The notes: generated by a model not told the origin, from the letters alone. DNA of 64,000 nt from Brachypodius melanocephalos (GCA_013398615.1 VZSR01003806.1:2997094-3061093); one strand, 5' to 3'. Numbered from the stretch's first letter, positions 25,638 to 37,984 are shown. A program made the numbers and translations.

Positions 25638-28600
25638 TTTTATAAAGGAAGCATTGCTTGAACTAGTAGGCATGAAAAATAATTTCTCCTTATTTTAGAA
25701 CTAAGGTTTCCAAACATGCTCCTGAAATATCACTGAAGGGCACCATTTTTTCTTTCAGGATCAGACTAGATTTTTTAGGCAAAATATCTACATTACTGGC
25801 CTTTGGTGGGAAAAACTGAACTACAGCTAAGCATCAAATTCCCAGTCACTAAAGTTCATTTAACAACCTGATTTCCAAGTTGCTGAGTTCATTCAGTTAT
25901 ATATAATTTTCTGGTGTTGAATGTTCACTTTACCTGAGTATAGCTATGCTAATTGTAACATCACTGTACCCTTGCTCTGCATGAGGCTCCTACTTTGCAA
26001 TGGGACACGTTTTAATAAAGGAGAATGTTTGCTTCTGCACCACTGATTCCCATCCAGGCCTCCTTGCAGAGGTTTCCTCCAGTCCAGCTGCATACAAATG
26101 GGTGCAAAGGGGTAAAGTAGCTACAGATCTAATACCACTGAAAGCAAAACTTCAGCCTCTCTTGCTCACAGGGTTCTCCCATTTTTATTACTTCTACTTT
26201 CAGAGTATTGTGGACACTGGAATGAATAATGTTTGGTGCATCTGTTTTTTTTTTTTTTTTCCTTTTTTATAAAACCATGCTGTAATAAAATTGAGACTTA
26301 TTCCAGAAGCCTCCATAAAAATTAGATGGTGAAAGATACTTATATAAATTGAAAATATTAAAGTAAGAACATTAAAATGCCTTTTTCTTCAGTCTTCAAG
26401 TTTTCACTGAAAGAAATTTACATTTGCTATTTTCTTTAAATGGCCTTTAGTCATATATCAAACAGGACAGATTAAAGTTTAATTATTTCCATTCACCTTG
26501 CAATACTCAAAATTAAGGTGCTACCATGAAGAATGTATATGGAACCTTACAGAAATAATAATAATAAGGTCTCTTTCTTCTATTCCCATGTAGCAGAAAA
26601 TTAATACTATGGACAACAAGAAAAAGTTTCTTACTAACATTTAATTGGAAGATTTTATACATTTGACAAAAATTTGAGAAAATTATTTGCTGTTTGTATC
26701 TTAATTAAAAATAACAACCTAATTTAATTTCTGTGGATTGTAATCTATATTTACATAAACTGCAAACAAGAGGGAACAGTTCCTACACTAAAAAGCTAAA
26801 ATACTGCATGTGAGTCCTTTCTGCACATAAAAGTATGTTACTGTAACTCTAAAGTTTTGTATTTGAGATCAAAAATACTGGTCATAGGTGATCTTGGAGG
26901 TATTCCACACTGTCCTCCATGTCAAAAAGGTCAGCACAGAGCTGCTCAGTGAGCACACAAAACCAGTTCAGCTAACTCAGATGTCACAGTCTAGGTGATA
27001 TGGTTATAACCTTCCCTCCTACAGCAACAAATCTATAAGTGGAAGAATTACTGCCTTCTCAGTTTCTCCAAATTTTCAGTTTATATGCAATTTTTACATT
27101 TTTCCTTAAAGAACAGAGGTAGCTACAAAGAGCCCTGCTATGAAATGTGTATTCCTGTTTTAATTAGGTTCATTTGGCAGAAGCTGAGAACAAGCTGGCA
27201 GAATTTGGCCTCTCTGGAGGACACACAACAGCAACCCTTCAGGCATGGGACACCACTGCCTTGGCAGGACAGTGGCAGGATCTAACCTGGCCCATTCCCA
27301 GTACTGCTAGTTCATCCTCAGCTATTCTCATGGATGCAGCCTGATTGAAGACATACCTGTAATTTGTAATTTAAAAGGGGAAAGAAAGGAAAGGAGAATG
27401 GGAAAGGAAATGGGAAAGTGAGAAAAAGGAGACAAGAAGAGCAGAAAAACACCTGAAAAACAAATCAACACAAAATCTGTGTAAAAAATGCACTAGACAG
27501 TGGAACCTGTGCATACTCTCAGATGAAGAAGAGCTCATCTCAAACTGCTGTGAGGGACACAACTATCTGGCTATTGGCCCTGTAAAAACAAAAATCCTGA
27601 TGTTTTGCAGTTCTGGGTCAAACAAAATACTTCTTTCAGTGTAAACCACATGGTTATTTGCACTTAAATCTAAGAGGCATGACATGAAGAGACAAATCAG
27701 CTTTGGATCCAGAGAGTAATGTCTGAAAAAAAAGTTCTTTCTTTGAATAGATCTCTGTCAATACCTAGCACTGCAGATCTCTGAGTGCTGGAAGCTGGAA
27801 TCTCACAGAGTATTGCTGAGAGGCAGCTTTGCTCCCCAGCGTTTGACACTTGGTTCTTGTGGCTTTACAGTGGAACTTGTAGCTGCACAACTGGGAATTA
27901 AGACACATTAAAAGCGAGTTTTATTCTGGGTTGGTTCTTTGCTCCCCTGTTCTATGTGTTTGTACAGATTTTTCCATGACTTTAACAGTGGGGGAACATA
28001 AGATCATCAGCCCAGCTCAGGACTGTCTCTTCCCATGTTGGCATTGATGTAAATCACTTTGGGAGCACATGGCCAGGCAGCCAATCCCCTCTCAACAGTG
28101 CCCTTGTGGAGGCAGCTCTGGCAGTGTTAACCCATGTTTATGGTGCTGTCACAGGTACATTTGTAAAAACATTAATAAGCATAACCAGAAGTTCCAGAAA
28201 ACCTTTGGGAGATACCACAGTACAAACATAACAACACTTCAATCTCTCTCTTCCTTAATTGCTCACTTTTGGATTCTAATATCACTGCTGAAATAAGATA
28301 TTATCACAGTCCAGTACTATGGGAGATAAGGTTATGACTGAACATGAGTAATTCAAGACACATCCTGCTTTCACATTACCTCCCAAAAAGGGGATTGCAG
28401 CCCCAAATTGCCTTTGTCTTGGCCCTCAAGGTCATACTCAGAATACACATAGAGATAGCTCAGTTTTGGTAAGGTTTGGCCCTATTCTCCAAAAGGGCAA
28501 TTTCATACTGCTTTTAGTGCTTTTGCAGCACAGCTCACAGCTAATTACTACACCATCAGTTTCCAAAATGTTCCCTATCCATCCTACCCATTCTTTTCAC

Positions 28601-31600
28601 CAGCTATTGTCAAGAACTTTACATATTTGAAAGCATAGTCTTCCATTGCTTACTATTTGTTTTTATTATTATTGTACCATTATAATCTCATTATAGCCTT
28701 TTCTAGTTTCAATTATTGTATTTTTTTTCCTGAGTCACTGTAATTGCTTTTAGTTTTAAAAAATGTTTAAAATTTTCACTCTCCGAAGCACACGTTATTA
28801 TTCCCATTATAAAATTCAGTTAAAAGGTTGTCAATAATCTTGGTTTGCACTAGTCTTGAATTTATCTCTTTGCCATGCATGATACAATAATCCTGTTTTG
28901 CCAATGCTTCTAGCCTATAAAGGTAGATTCACTTTTAAACAACAGGATAATCAGAATATTAGAACTCATTGGAAAACTTGTCTTCATAATTGTGTGGAAG
29001 AGAAATGTTTTACAAAATCCTTAAAGCCTAGGAACACCACAAAGTTATTCTCCAATCCGTCCAACTGTGGGAATTACCAGTTTTCCACTCTGGGTTTGAT
29101 TTGTAAAACAACAATCTTTTGACAGAACTCTGAACTTCTGCGGCAGAATGACTATTAAGCTCACAAAATATAATTACTTCAATGAAGTGTAATAACGTAA
29201 TCCACCTCTGACAGAAAATTAGAAGACATTCTCTTAATTTCCTGATTATTGCTCTCAAATGTGAGATTTAGTGTATATCCACCAATCACACACACATGTC
29301 CAAAGAAATATTTAAATAAGGTCTGTAAATCAATCTTTGAATGCCTTCCTGCACAGAAATCCTGTAATCCCTCAGGAACCCTCTAAAAACAAGTACAGCT
29401 TTACTTGGTTGCATGACTTGTCCATGAGAAATGTTTGCAAAAGTGTTGATTCAAATTCTAATGCTGCCGTTTCTAAGTTACCAGGATATCTTTTTATTAC
29501 ATGCCATTAAATTAATTTATACATTACTGATTTACCAGGATGGATGTTTTCATAGAAATAGAACTAAATGCAATGATACTGTAATACTTTTAAGAAACGA
29601 GCACTTCCCTTTTTCAAATAGCTTTGGACCTGAAATTATCAACAACATGTCCATAGCCTGAGCCCTTTATCTACAACCATTATTTAAATATGTGCACAAG
29701 ACCCACTGTAATAATGACAGAAGTTTCATCTGCAACAGTAAAAATACTGCACTCTGCCCAGGAAACACTTTTCAATGCTTTTGAGAAACATGTCTCAGCA
29801 TTTAGTCTCATGCAAATTGCATTTATCGTACATACATCATAGGCATGTAATATTGCATACTTATAAAATTAGACTGACTTGAGTAGTTGGAACACAGTAC
29901 ATGCACTTACTTGTGTGCAAAACTAGATTGGAAAACATTTTGAATATTTTGTGATGCAGGACCACTGGAAGCGGGCAAAGATATATCTAGTGGATGGGTG
30001 TACTTCTCAACAAGGCACAGCTTGACAATCCTGTTAATCCTCATTGCACTCCTGATTCATTCAGAATTGCTACTATGAAATTGCTCTTCATCTGCATAAC
30101 AAGTGATCTCTGATCACTTCAGAGCCAGAAAGATCCACCCATGATAACATCAAGATAAAAGTTAAAAGCTCTGATGTTACAGACAGCTGGGAATAAGATA
30201 GCAATTTAATTGTAATCTTCAGGAGAATATGCAAGCTACATTGTACAGGTAACAGGATGTGGTGAAGAAATGATTTCAGCCTGTTCCTGAAGCCCTCAAT
30301 TACCAGAAAAGCAACTTACATGCAGTTCATTGTCTCCCAAAGACCTAGAAAAGATCATGGTATCTTCTAGTTTAGTCACTATTTCTCCACAGTCATCTCC
30401 ATCTTAGACAAAAACTCCAGTCAACCTGGTTGTCTAAACCATGACCTTTAAAAGAGGCACACATTCGATGTATGTTGTGGTCATATGTGGTTGTATTGAG
30501 AACCAAGCCTCTGCACCTTGGCCACTGAAACATCAACATCCAGAAAAAAATCTACACAATAAGAATGAAAAGAATTCTGTAGACAAAATAATGAGAGGGA
30601 AAAGGGAATTCAGGTTTTGTTGTTTTGGTTTGTTGTTTTTTTGGTTTTTGTTTGTTTTTTAAATTTAATTCTACAGCCAATATCTAGTTTTATATTTAGC
30701 AGAATTGGCAAAGAACAATTACAGCCTTAAAGGTCATCAGTATATGCCCCCACTACACAAGTAAATAAGAAAAGTGGCCCAGATGAAGACCTTTACATCT
30801 ACCTGAAGTGCATTAGCAAAGTATTTAAATTACAAGTGCCCTGCAAATTCCCACAAATCGAAGTCAGAAAGTCTAAGAAGCCTGGTGTTCCAAAGCATTA
30901 TCATTTCACTAGGTATTGTAGTGCATGTCTCATGCATTTTCTAGAAATACACCTCTGACTCAGCAGGACTGGCCTCTTGAGCTGGAAGGGTCAGCCCAAT
31001 ATTCCTCAGGTATGACAGGTACAAAACAGATATGAGTGGGAGCTGGCTAGAGATGGAGAATCTGCCATGGCAAATATATTTCACCAGCCATTTCTATCTC
31101 CATTTTCACCATAGCAAAAAAATTGCCTTATTTGTTGTCTTGTTTCACTCTTTTCTGACAATTTTAAGAACCTTGTACTTCATGAGGCATTCACTCTGGA
31201 CTGATCTGGTTCAGCTGAAATGCACCTCTGTTTCTGAAAGGCCAAAGATCAAACTGAGTCTGAAGTAAAGCATTTTACCCAGATCTTAAGGGGATTTTTC
31301 CTCTTCCATCCTTTTTTGAATGCCTATGTGTTCTTCCAAGGTCATTTAAAATAGACAAGCAAGAAAACTGTCACATACTCATATCAAGAACACCACTGTA
31401 ATGCCGAAGCCCCCTTAATCCTCTGTTTAAATACTGAATCAGTAACTGAGCCCTTCACTCCCAGCACAACCCTAAAACAGTGTTGCATTCCATGTCCAGC
31501 ACCACAGAATAGAATGAACTGAAATTTCCAAGAAGATATTCTTTGCTAATTCTAGTTTTATGATATCCTTTTCTTGGTCCTAATTGGCCATTTAATTTTT

Positions 31601-31959
31601 CCCTGAACAAAGTGTCCATCTTTGTGGACATGAACAACATTAATTCATACATACATTCTAGTCATGGTGCTTTAATTATTTGTTTCAGATACAAGTTTTA
31701 GAAGAATTTTTTTTTATATATTTACTTCCAGTTGAATGCTGAATTGGGCTGAGCCTGGTCCCACTTGTTTCATAGCAATTTTAAAAATGACCTCTTTTCA
31801 CTGCCATCACAACAATTTTTTTGAGATCTGTCTTTCAACCAGTATCTAGCCCATAACTTTGCTATAATGGAGTGATGTTTTTAAAATCATCTGCTTCAAG
31901 GCAGAAAGCTTGCAGCACTCTATATACGTTTGGCTGAAATTAACTGAAACCTTGAAGAA
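25638..31959. other. AT-rich non-coding sequence with short simple repeats
   Basis: Contains a 16-T run (26245-26260), a purine-only stretch of about 60 bases (27373-27432) and a T/G-rich GTTT stretch (about 30613-30660). The open frames scattered through it (up to 90 codons) have no motifs. No transposon recognised. Confidence 0.6.
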
Positions 31960-32112
31960 AACTTCAACATCCCTAGAAGTGTTCAAGGCCAGGTTGGATG
32001 GAGCTTGGAACAGCCTGGTCTAGTGGAAGGTGTCCCTGCCTATGGGAGGGGGGTTGGAACTACAGAATCTTTAAGATCCCTTCCAACCCAAGCCATTCTG
32101 TGATTCTATGAC
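31960..32112 (+). mobile_element. CR1 LINE 3' end fragment
   Basis: CR1 3'-terminal sequence is recognisable from TCCCTAGAAGTGTTCAAGGC, through AGGTTGGATGGAGCTTGG and AAGATCCCTTCCAACCCAAG, to the terminal octamer ATTCTGTGATTCTATG. Only about 150 bp remain, a strong 5' truncation. It faces another CR1 tail about 180 bp downstream. Confidence 0.93.
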
Positions 32113-32293
32113 AAGACCTACAGTCATTTAAAAATGTGAAAAGCCATTACAGAGACTAAACCTTTAACTCCTTACTAACCAAAAAGATTAGAGAGAATAC
32201 AGGTTTTATACAAAATAAATTTAATTTGCCACTGGAGCAATCCTGATTTTGTTACTTTTAATACTGGTATAATACTGACACACTTAGACAGTT

Positions 32294-32385
32294 TTCATAG
32301 CATCATAGAATGGTTTGGGTTGGAAGAAGCCTTAAAGATCACCTAGTTCCATCTCCCTAGCCATGCATAGGGAGATTTTCTCACC
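32294..32385 (-). mobile_element. CR1 LINE 3' end fragment, inverted
   Basis: The reverse complement of a CR1 3' end: ATCATAGAATGGTTTGGGTT, then GGAAGAAGCCTTAAAGATCACC. The match fades after about 32385, so only some 90 bp are kept. It is tail-to-tail with the copy at 31960-32112. Confidence 0.88.
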
Positions 32386-35300
32386 TGTCCTTGAATTATT
32401 CTAGTATAAACAAAGAACCAGAAAACTTTCCAAACCAGCTGTTTTACACATTTGGATGTAAATTACCTGACCCTACAGATACTAATGTTATTCATAGACA
32501 CCACTGTCACAGAAAAGCTACTCACTTGCATAACACAAGGCCTTACACCTGAAAAGGAGAATACAGAATAGAAATATTTATTGAAATCCCCTAATTTCTT
32601 TTATAATCAATACTGTAATTTTCCTCAACCACGATGGCTTACTCCTCTGCTCTATTTTTTTTTTCTTGTTTCTAAGTTGTCTAAAATCCTCCATTAAACT
32701 TTGTTCTGTTAATTTTCATTATATTTTTCACTAATATCTTAGAGAAAAGACACTTTTAAGTGCTTTGCTGCATGAGGTCCTCATAAAGAAAGGAGTCAGA
32801 CCTACAGAAGCTTTCCTCTCTCATGACAGAAAGCCCAGGTGACAGTTTCATACAATTTTAATGTACACAGCCATATTTGTAAATAATCTTTGCATTTTTA
32901 GCCAACTTGAGGTGATCTGGAAGAAAGACAGACTCATTGAACTCTAAAATATTACATTAATAGATTCACCAGAACCATTAGTGAACATCCCAGGCAGAAG
33001 ATAAAGGTACTTTTGAATTGCTAACAAATATTCATAAAATAAAGCGGGGGGGGGAAGAGCAAATGCTTCCAAATACCTCAAGAAGGTAGATTTCAGTTTT
33101 AGTTTCTTCAGATGGCTTCATTTCAAAAAAATCTAACTAGCACAAACAGGTTTTAAAAAACTTGATTATGTTTTAATATTAAGAAATTTGAAGGAGAAAA
33201 AATACCCAGTATGCAGCCTTTGCTAGATGTATACATGCCCTTTAATTCACTTGAACAAAATACTCAATGTCGAAAATCACCATCACAGCAATATGTCTAA
33301 CTATACTTCTTTATTTTGCATAACATAAGAAAACAGGCACTTAACTCCTACAGATTTACTTCCCAGTGTGTAATCTGAATGTGAGCACATTAAATGAAAA
33401 ACAGTTAAGCATTGAAGATAAAGATTATCACTGGGATGGCAGTTGTTTCATAAATATATGCCAATATGAAATGCAGAACTGGTCAAGGGTCACTGTTGCC
33501 AGTTAACTCATATTTTAGTATGATTTACTTATTGACTGTTGAATTTTAAATATTGTAAGTGCATCCCAAAGTCAATATCTATAATATCAATGAAGCTATC
33601 CTGTTAATAATTTCAAGACTAAAATTAATGAAAATAGGCTAAACGTTTTCCTTGACATTCTGCAAGGATCATCTCTAAATGAATCAATAGAATGAACTAG
33701 GTACTACAGTTAAGGAAATATACAGAAATGAGAATATCTTTTAAAGTTCTCGTTTTACCACAGATGGAGGGATGGGGGAAGGAAAGATTGGAGGACAAGA
33801 ATATATTTGAGAATTAAGAAGGTATTATGCCTTAATTCCTGTTTAAATGGAAGAAAATCCATAGCTGTACACACTAATTGACTTCTTAAAACTGAGCTTT
33901 TAAATGATGACTTCCTTCTTATGCTTCAAATTCACATAGAATAAGCAGGATTATTTCACTGTGACTGCCTATGTCATTTGCTTTCCAAATAATATCAGAA
34001 ATAGAGGCAAAAGTTTATTTTTTTAAAATTTGGGATTAAAAATAATTACAGAACAAACATTCTTTTTATCTAGGAACAGTGATCACATTTTCTTACCTCT
34101 GTAAGATGAAATTTCCATACAGTCACATCACACTTTAAGAAAAAAAGAGTACAAAGCCAGATTCACTTTTTCCACAAGAGGTTTAAAAAAATGGTTAAAG
34201 GGCTAAGAAACTATTTTAACATCTTTTCTTGGAAAAGAGAAGGCTCAAATCAAAGGCACTAGTTCCCAGGTACATACTATTGCCAAATGGGTAAAAATCA
34301 AATATCCTCTATGTCCATGGTGGACCGAACAATAATATTAAGTTTAAAGTTTCAGCATGGTGTATTCAGTTTGAAATACTTTGCACAATATCTAACAGTA
34401 AGAGTAATCAAATGCAGACTTACTTTGCTTCAGAAAGTTGTGGAACCTGTCAGAACCTGCACAACCATCAGGAATTACCTCCAGGCAGCACAAATTGAGC
34501 TTGCACTGGACAAGGGGAAGAGACTGTCCAAAGTTCAAATCCAGTCCTTCCAGACCTAGAGGCCTTCTCTGATTATCTGAATGATTTAAAAAGTCTGTGG
34601 CCATCACATCAAATAGATACAATTAGAATGAGAATGCAGCTTTCTACTGGATTCAATAATATGCCTTCAGGCAGAATTCTTGCATATATCACATTCTCCA
34701 AAAAGTCTAAATCATTAAACTACATGCAAAATTAGTTAGCAATTCCATAGGAAATTGTGTGTATAGGCAGATTGTGTTATAAGTTAAAACTACAATCCAT
34801 TAGGAAGGTATTAAATGTGACGATGTAAAACATGCTCATGACAGAGACATTACTCAACTGTACCAGAGATCTGAAATTATGAGGAATCCTTATCATCATC
34901 TAAGAATTTAGAAAAATACTGATTCAGAATACCTGGAAAGGAAAAGTGTTTCTGAAAAAACAGATCTCTGTCAACTGCAATCAATTGTGTTAGAGAAGAC
35001 ATGCTGTTTGTGGGAGTCCAGAAACTCAGTCTAAAAAGCAACAACACTATGTTGTGACTGCCCTGGCATCACCTTGGCTGGCCCCAGTGCAAGCAGAAAA
35101 GACAGTGAATTTAAAAGAATGGAATGAAAATTACATCTTTATCACCTATCCAGAAAAACAAACAAACAAACAAAAAAACAAACTCAAATCATTATACAAC
35201 AGCAACAACAATTTAAAAAGAGAACCCATATCTTAATTTCTGCTGAAAAATTAGCTCACTCTTGGCACTTCCGTGCCATCCTATCCACATGAATTTTGAG

Positions 35301-36387
35301 ACAAAATTCAAAAATTAATGTGCTGTGCACATGTGCTCAAGACCAGGACAAAGAAGAGGGGAACAAAAAACCAAAATATTTTTACTGCAAGCTAAACCTC
35401 CTAGGTTCTCCTAGAATGTTCAGTATTAAGCCAACATCAGATTTCTTGAATGGGGAAAGAAATATTTATGGTGCAGTATTTATACCTTAGTCAAAAGCTC
35501 CAACAGGAAGGCAACAAAATTCAAGTTAAATAACGACACAGTTTTGTAGAAAGCCATATGTCTTCTATAATGCCAAACAAAGATGCCAGTAACAGTTAAA
35601 GATGCTCTGAATTTTACATCCAAGCATTACACAACATCAAAAAGCTAAGAATCTGCTAGCCCAAAAGACTACTTTAATCAAGAGGACATATAGTGAATAG
35701 CAACATGTTGCTTATATGATTAAAAAAAGAAAAAGACAGAAAAAAAATCAGATATGTTACAAAGAACAAAATTAAAAGATCAAATAAATGCAGCAAAACT
35801 AGAGAGACAACAAAAAAATCCTACAGGGAACCGCAGAACATTGGGCATGAGAATCAGGAAAATATCTAACAAAGTGATAAAGCTGTCAATTTTTTTAAAA
35901 AGGATGAAAATAACTACCATCACTGAAGAAGATTTGAGTTATTGACTATGCTGAGTTATGAAAGGTCCTAAGGAAAAGGAAAACACAGAACACCAATGAA
36001 TATATCTGTGATCCGTGATGCTCTTGAATTACAACCCAAAAAAATCAAAATGATGAAATGGCATAGGATGTCTTCCACTAGGGCTTAAACACTAGAGTTT
36101 CAAAAGAAGAAAGATGACCACAGCCTCCTCACATAAGTTACTGGAGTAAAGTCAGAGACCAGCTCTAGCAGAAAACAGTGAATGCAGCGCAGCAACTATA
36201 ACTTGCAATGGTTTCCAACAGAGTAATATCTTCCTGCCTAAAAGGGAGACATTTTGAAGATGTCAACCTTAAGGCCAAAATCTGCCTTCCAATATGAAGG
36301 TGAATTTCATAACAATTGGAAGGACAAGCAATCAAATCTATCTCAGAGTTTACCCCTTCTTGAATATTAATTCAAATAACAAGTACA
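32386..36387. other. AT-rich non-coding sequence
   Basis: Contains a run of nine G (33046-33054), a (CAAA)n stretch (35154-35183) and adenine-rich plus-strand sequence from about 35.1 to 36.4 kb. The open frames at 34287-34559 and 35754-35945 have no recognisable domain. Nothing else seen. Confidence 0.6.
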
Positions 36388-36444
36388 ACCAAAATAAAAA
36401 AATAAATTAAAAAAAAAAAAAAAAAAAACACCAAAAAAAAAAAA
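36388..36444. repeat. A-rich tract next to CR1
   Basis: AAAT-type units lead into 20 consecutive A (36409-36428) and, after CACC, 12 more A (36433-36444). It abuts the 3' terminus of the minus-strand CR1, so it is probably the target sequence or tail of that insertion. Confidence 0.8.
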
Positions 36445-36452
36445 CAACCCCC

Positions 36453-36481
36453 GATATAGATTCATCAAATGGTTTGAGTTG
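36453..36481 (-). mobile_element. CR1 LINE 3' terminus, part 1 (interrupted by LTR element)
   Basis: GATATAGATTCATCAAATGG followed by TTTGAGTTG matches the reverse complement of the CR1 3' end (consensus-like ATAGAATCATAGAATGG, TTTGGGTTGG). The match stops at 36481 and resumes at 37980, so both pieces are one CR1 split by an insertion. Confidence 0.88.
36477..36481. repeat. Target-site duplication AGTTG, left copy
   Basis: AGTTG directly precedes the LTR element and is repeated directly after it at 37980-37984. Because the host CR1 has this motif only once, the duplication fixes the insertion boundaries. Confidence 0.88.
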
Positions 36482-37650
36482 TGTTGTGGTTTGAGCCAAA
36501 ATGGACCAATCAGAAGTTAGCTTTTTAATTGGCATGTCATTTGGCCACTTTAAGAACAGAATGTGACTTTTGGGTGATATTCATAAAACCTCACCTCAGA
36601 GTTCAAGCTCTCTTTGACTTCCGGCTGGCGAGCAGTTCACATCCCTGTGAGTTGGACAGGCCCGGTCCAGGCCCCGCCGCCTCCCCCAGGCTGTTGGGGT
36701 CGGCCGGGCTGGGCCTCCGGGGGCGGGGGCTGCCCTGCAAGCAGCGGCTTAAGCCCGGGCTTTTATGGGAGACCTGCCTGGCTTGGGGACTCTCAGGCCG
36801 GGGGAGGGGATGATGTGCCCCTGTCTCGGCCCAGATCAGTTTTTTAGCAGCTGTAAAATCTCTATGAGGGGGAGCTGGCCTGAGAGCTGGCTGTGGGCCT
36901 GGGCCCTTTCCCCCAGCAGAGGGAGGGGAGCCTGCAGCAGCTCCGGGCTGGGCTCGCCCTGGATGAGACCGAGGGCTGAAAGCAGGACCCTTCCATCAGC
37001 CGAGCTGCTCTGGGATCTGTCCGCCAGAGTTTCTTCCCTGCATTCCCACAGCTTTTGAAAATCTCGGCTGTGCTTGGCAGAGATCATGTGACCACCGCAG
37101 GCCTGGGCAAGGACATTAACCCTTTCGTCCTCTGTGGAAGGCAGCAAGTGAAGATGGAGAGAGAAAGACAGCATGAACTAAAGTCAATGAAAGAATTGAT
37201 AAGGACTGCTGGAATAAAGGGATAGAGGAAGTGGACATTTTGTCTGGACTTCTCTGGATGAATCATAGAGATATGGACTAACATCATAATGCTGTTTGGG
37301 GAATGCAAGTTCTAGTCAAAGCTTGTGTGTACAGACTAAGTCCCCGGCTCCTAGGATAGAATACGGAGATCTCAGTTTTGAGACAAAAGAAGTGATTTGA
37401 GGCCCGGCTCCTGGCCTAATAGGAGGTTTCTATTTCTTTTGAGATAGAGACGATTTTAGAGGCAGAAAAAGAGAACCTTTGTTGTATACTAAAAGAAACA
37501 TTCTTAAAATGGTACCCTGAATGTGCCAAAGCCCATAAGCAGCTTGGAAAACTGCTAATGGGGTGGGACTGCACAGACCTGCAAATCCCAAGTGGTTGCA
37601 GATTTGTGACACTGAGAGCCACCAGATTTTTTTTCTTGTGTCATGGTCTC

Positions 37651-37658
37651 TATAAAAA
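37651..37658 (+). promoter_or_regulatory. LTR TATA box
   Basis: TATAAAAA lies 181 bp upstream of the LTR polyadenylation signal. Transcription would begin near 37680, making a U3 of about 1.2 kb and an R region of about 170 bp. Position supports it; activity is unknown. Confidence 0.55.
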
Positions 37659-37831
37659 TTCTAGGGAGACTGCTCTCCCAAAGGAGTGTAAAGTTAGGTT
37701 TAATGGTTGTGGCTGACTGAAATCATGGCTTCTCTCTATGTTGTGTGGAAAAGTGAATAGTTTGTGGGGGAGGAAAAGGTCAGGTTTTGTTTTCTTTTTT
37801 TACCTTTCTTTCTTTCCTTCTTTAGTGTGCT

Positions 37832-37837
37832 AATAAA
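37832..37837 (+). terminator. LTR polyadenylation signal AATAAA
   Basis: AATAAA lies about 100 bp before the LTR end, where the R/U5 boundary signal is expected, and follows a pyrimidine-rich TTTCTTTCC stretch. Confidence 0.7.
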
Positions 37838-37941
37838 CTATCTGTTTAGCTATAAGTTGAGCCTGTTTTGCCTTTTTCTTCCAAAATCCTATCTCATATT
37901 TAGTGAAAAAAATTTGGTGAACTCAAAACCATTACATTAAT

Positions 37942-37959
37942 TGGTGGCCCGTACGGGGA
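37942..37959 (+). other. Retroviral primer-binding site, complementary to tRNA-Ile (AAU)
   Basis: TGGTGGCCCGTACGGGGA is the exact complement of the last 18 bases, including CCA, of isoleucine tRNA (anticodon AAU). It lies five bases (TTAAT) after the LTR end at the place where a retroelement anneals the tRNA that primes minus-strand DNA synthesis. This defines the element as plus-strand oriented and tRNA-Ile primed. Confidence 0.93.
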
Positions 37960-37962
37960 GCG

Positions 37963-37979
37963 TAACCCAAACCATCACA
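37963..37979 (+). repeat. Terminal 17 bp of a deleted 3' LTR
   Basis: TAACCCAAACCATCACA closely follows the 5' LTR end AACTCAAAACCATTACA (about 14 of 17 aligned positions, one gap) and sits directly before the right target-site duplication. It is most simply the tip of the 3' LTR left after an internal deletion. Confidence 0.6.
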
Positions 37980-37984
37980 AGTTG
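37980..37984. repeat. Target-site duplication AGTTG, right copy
   Basis: Second copy of the 5-bp duplication. CR1 homology continues immediately with GAAGGGATC, so removing the element and one copy restores an unbroken CR1. Confidence 0.88.

Larger units (their letters stand above)
36482..37936 (+). repeat. Long terminal repeat (5' LTR), about 1455 bp
   Basis: Begins TGTTGTGGTTTGAGCC and ends AACTCAAAACCATTACA, giving the canonical TG..CA with an unusually long imperfect terminal inverted repeat. A GC- and CpG-rich block spans about 36640-37060 and contrasts with the AT-rich flanks. A TATA box (37651) and polyadenylation signal (37832) sit in the order and spacing expected for U3-R-U5, with U5 about 80-100 bp. 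Overlapping open frames of 77-112 codons in the GC-rich block occur on both strands and carry no domain I recognise; they are by-products of the base composition. Confidence 0.82.
36482..37979 (+). mobile_element. LTR retroelement (endogenous retrovirus remnant), 5' LTR plus PBS, internal region deleted
   Basis: A 1498-bp insertion in a CR1 with clean edges: it starts TGTTGTGGTTTGAG, ends AACCCAAACCATCACA, and is flanked by a 5-bp AGTTG duplication. Most of it is one long LTR. After the LTR come five bases, an exact tRNA-Ile primer-binding site and three bases. The last 17 bases resemble the end of the LTR itself. I infer a provirus that lost gag, pro, pol and env and nearly all of its 3' LTR by a single deletion from just after the primer site to the last bases of the 3' LTR. 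No viral coding sequence remains. A 5-bp duplication and a long LTR fit several avian ERV classes, so I do not assign one. An alternative is one non-autonomous unit with imperfect 14-16 bp terminal inverted repeats. Confidence 0.83.

Noticed and set aside
36529..37174. Four overlapping open frames of 77-112 codons in the GC-rich LTR block
   Set aside because: They lie inside a non-coding LTR, occur on both strands, and carry no retroviral or accessory-protein motif. GC-rich DNA has few stop codons.
37942..37959. Possible partial tRNA-Ile gene
   Set aside because: Only the 18 bases complementary to the tRNA 3' end, CCA included, are present. Genomic tRNA genes lack CCA, and the position after an LTR fits a primer-binding site.
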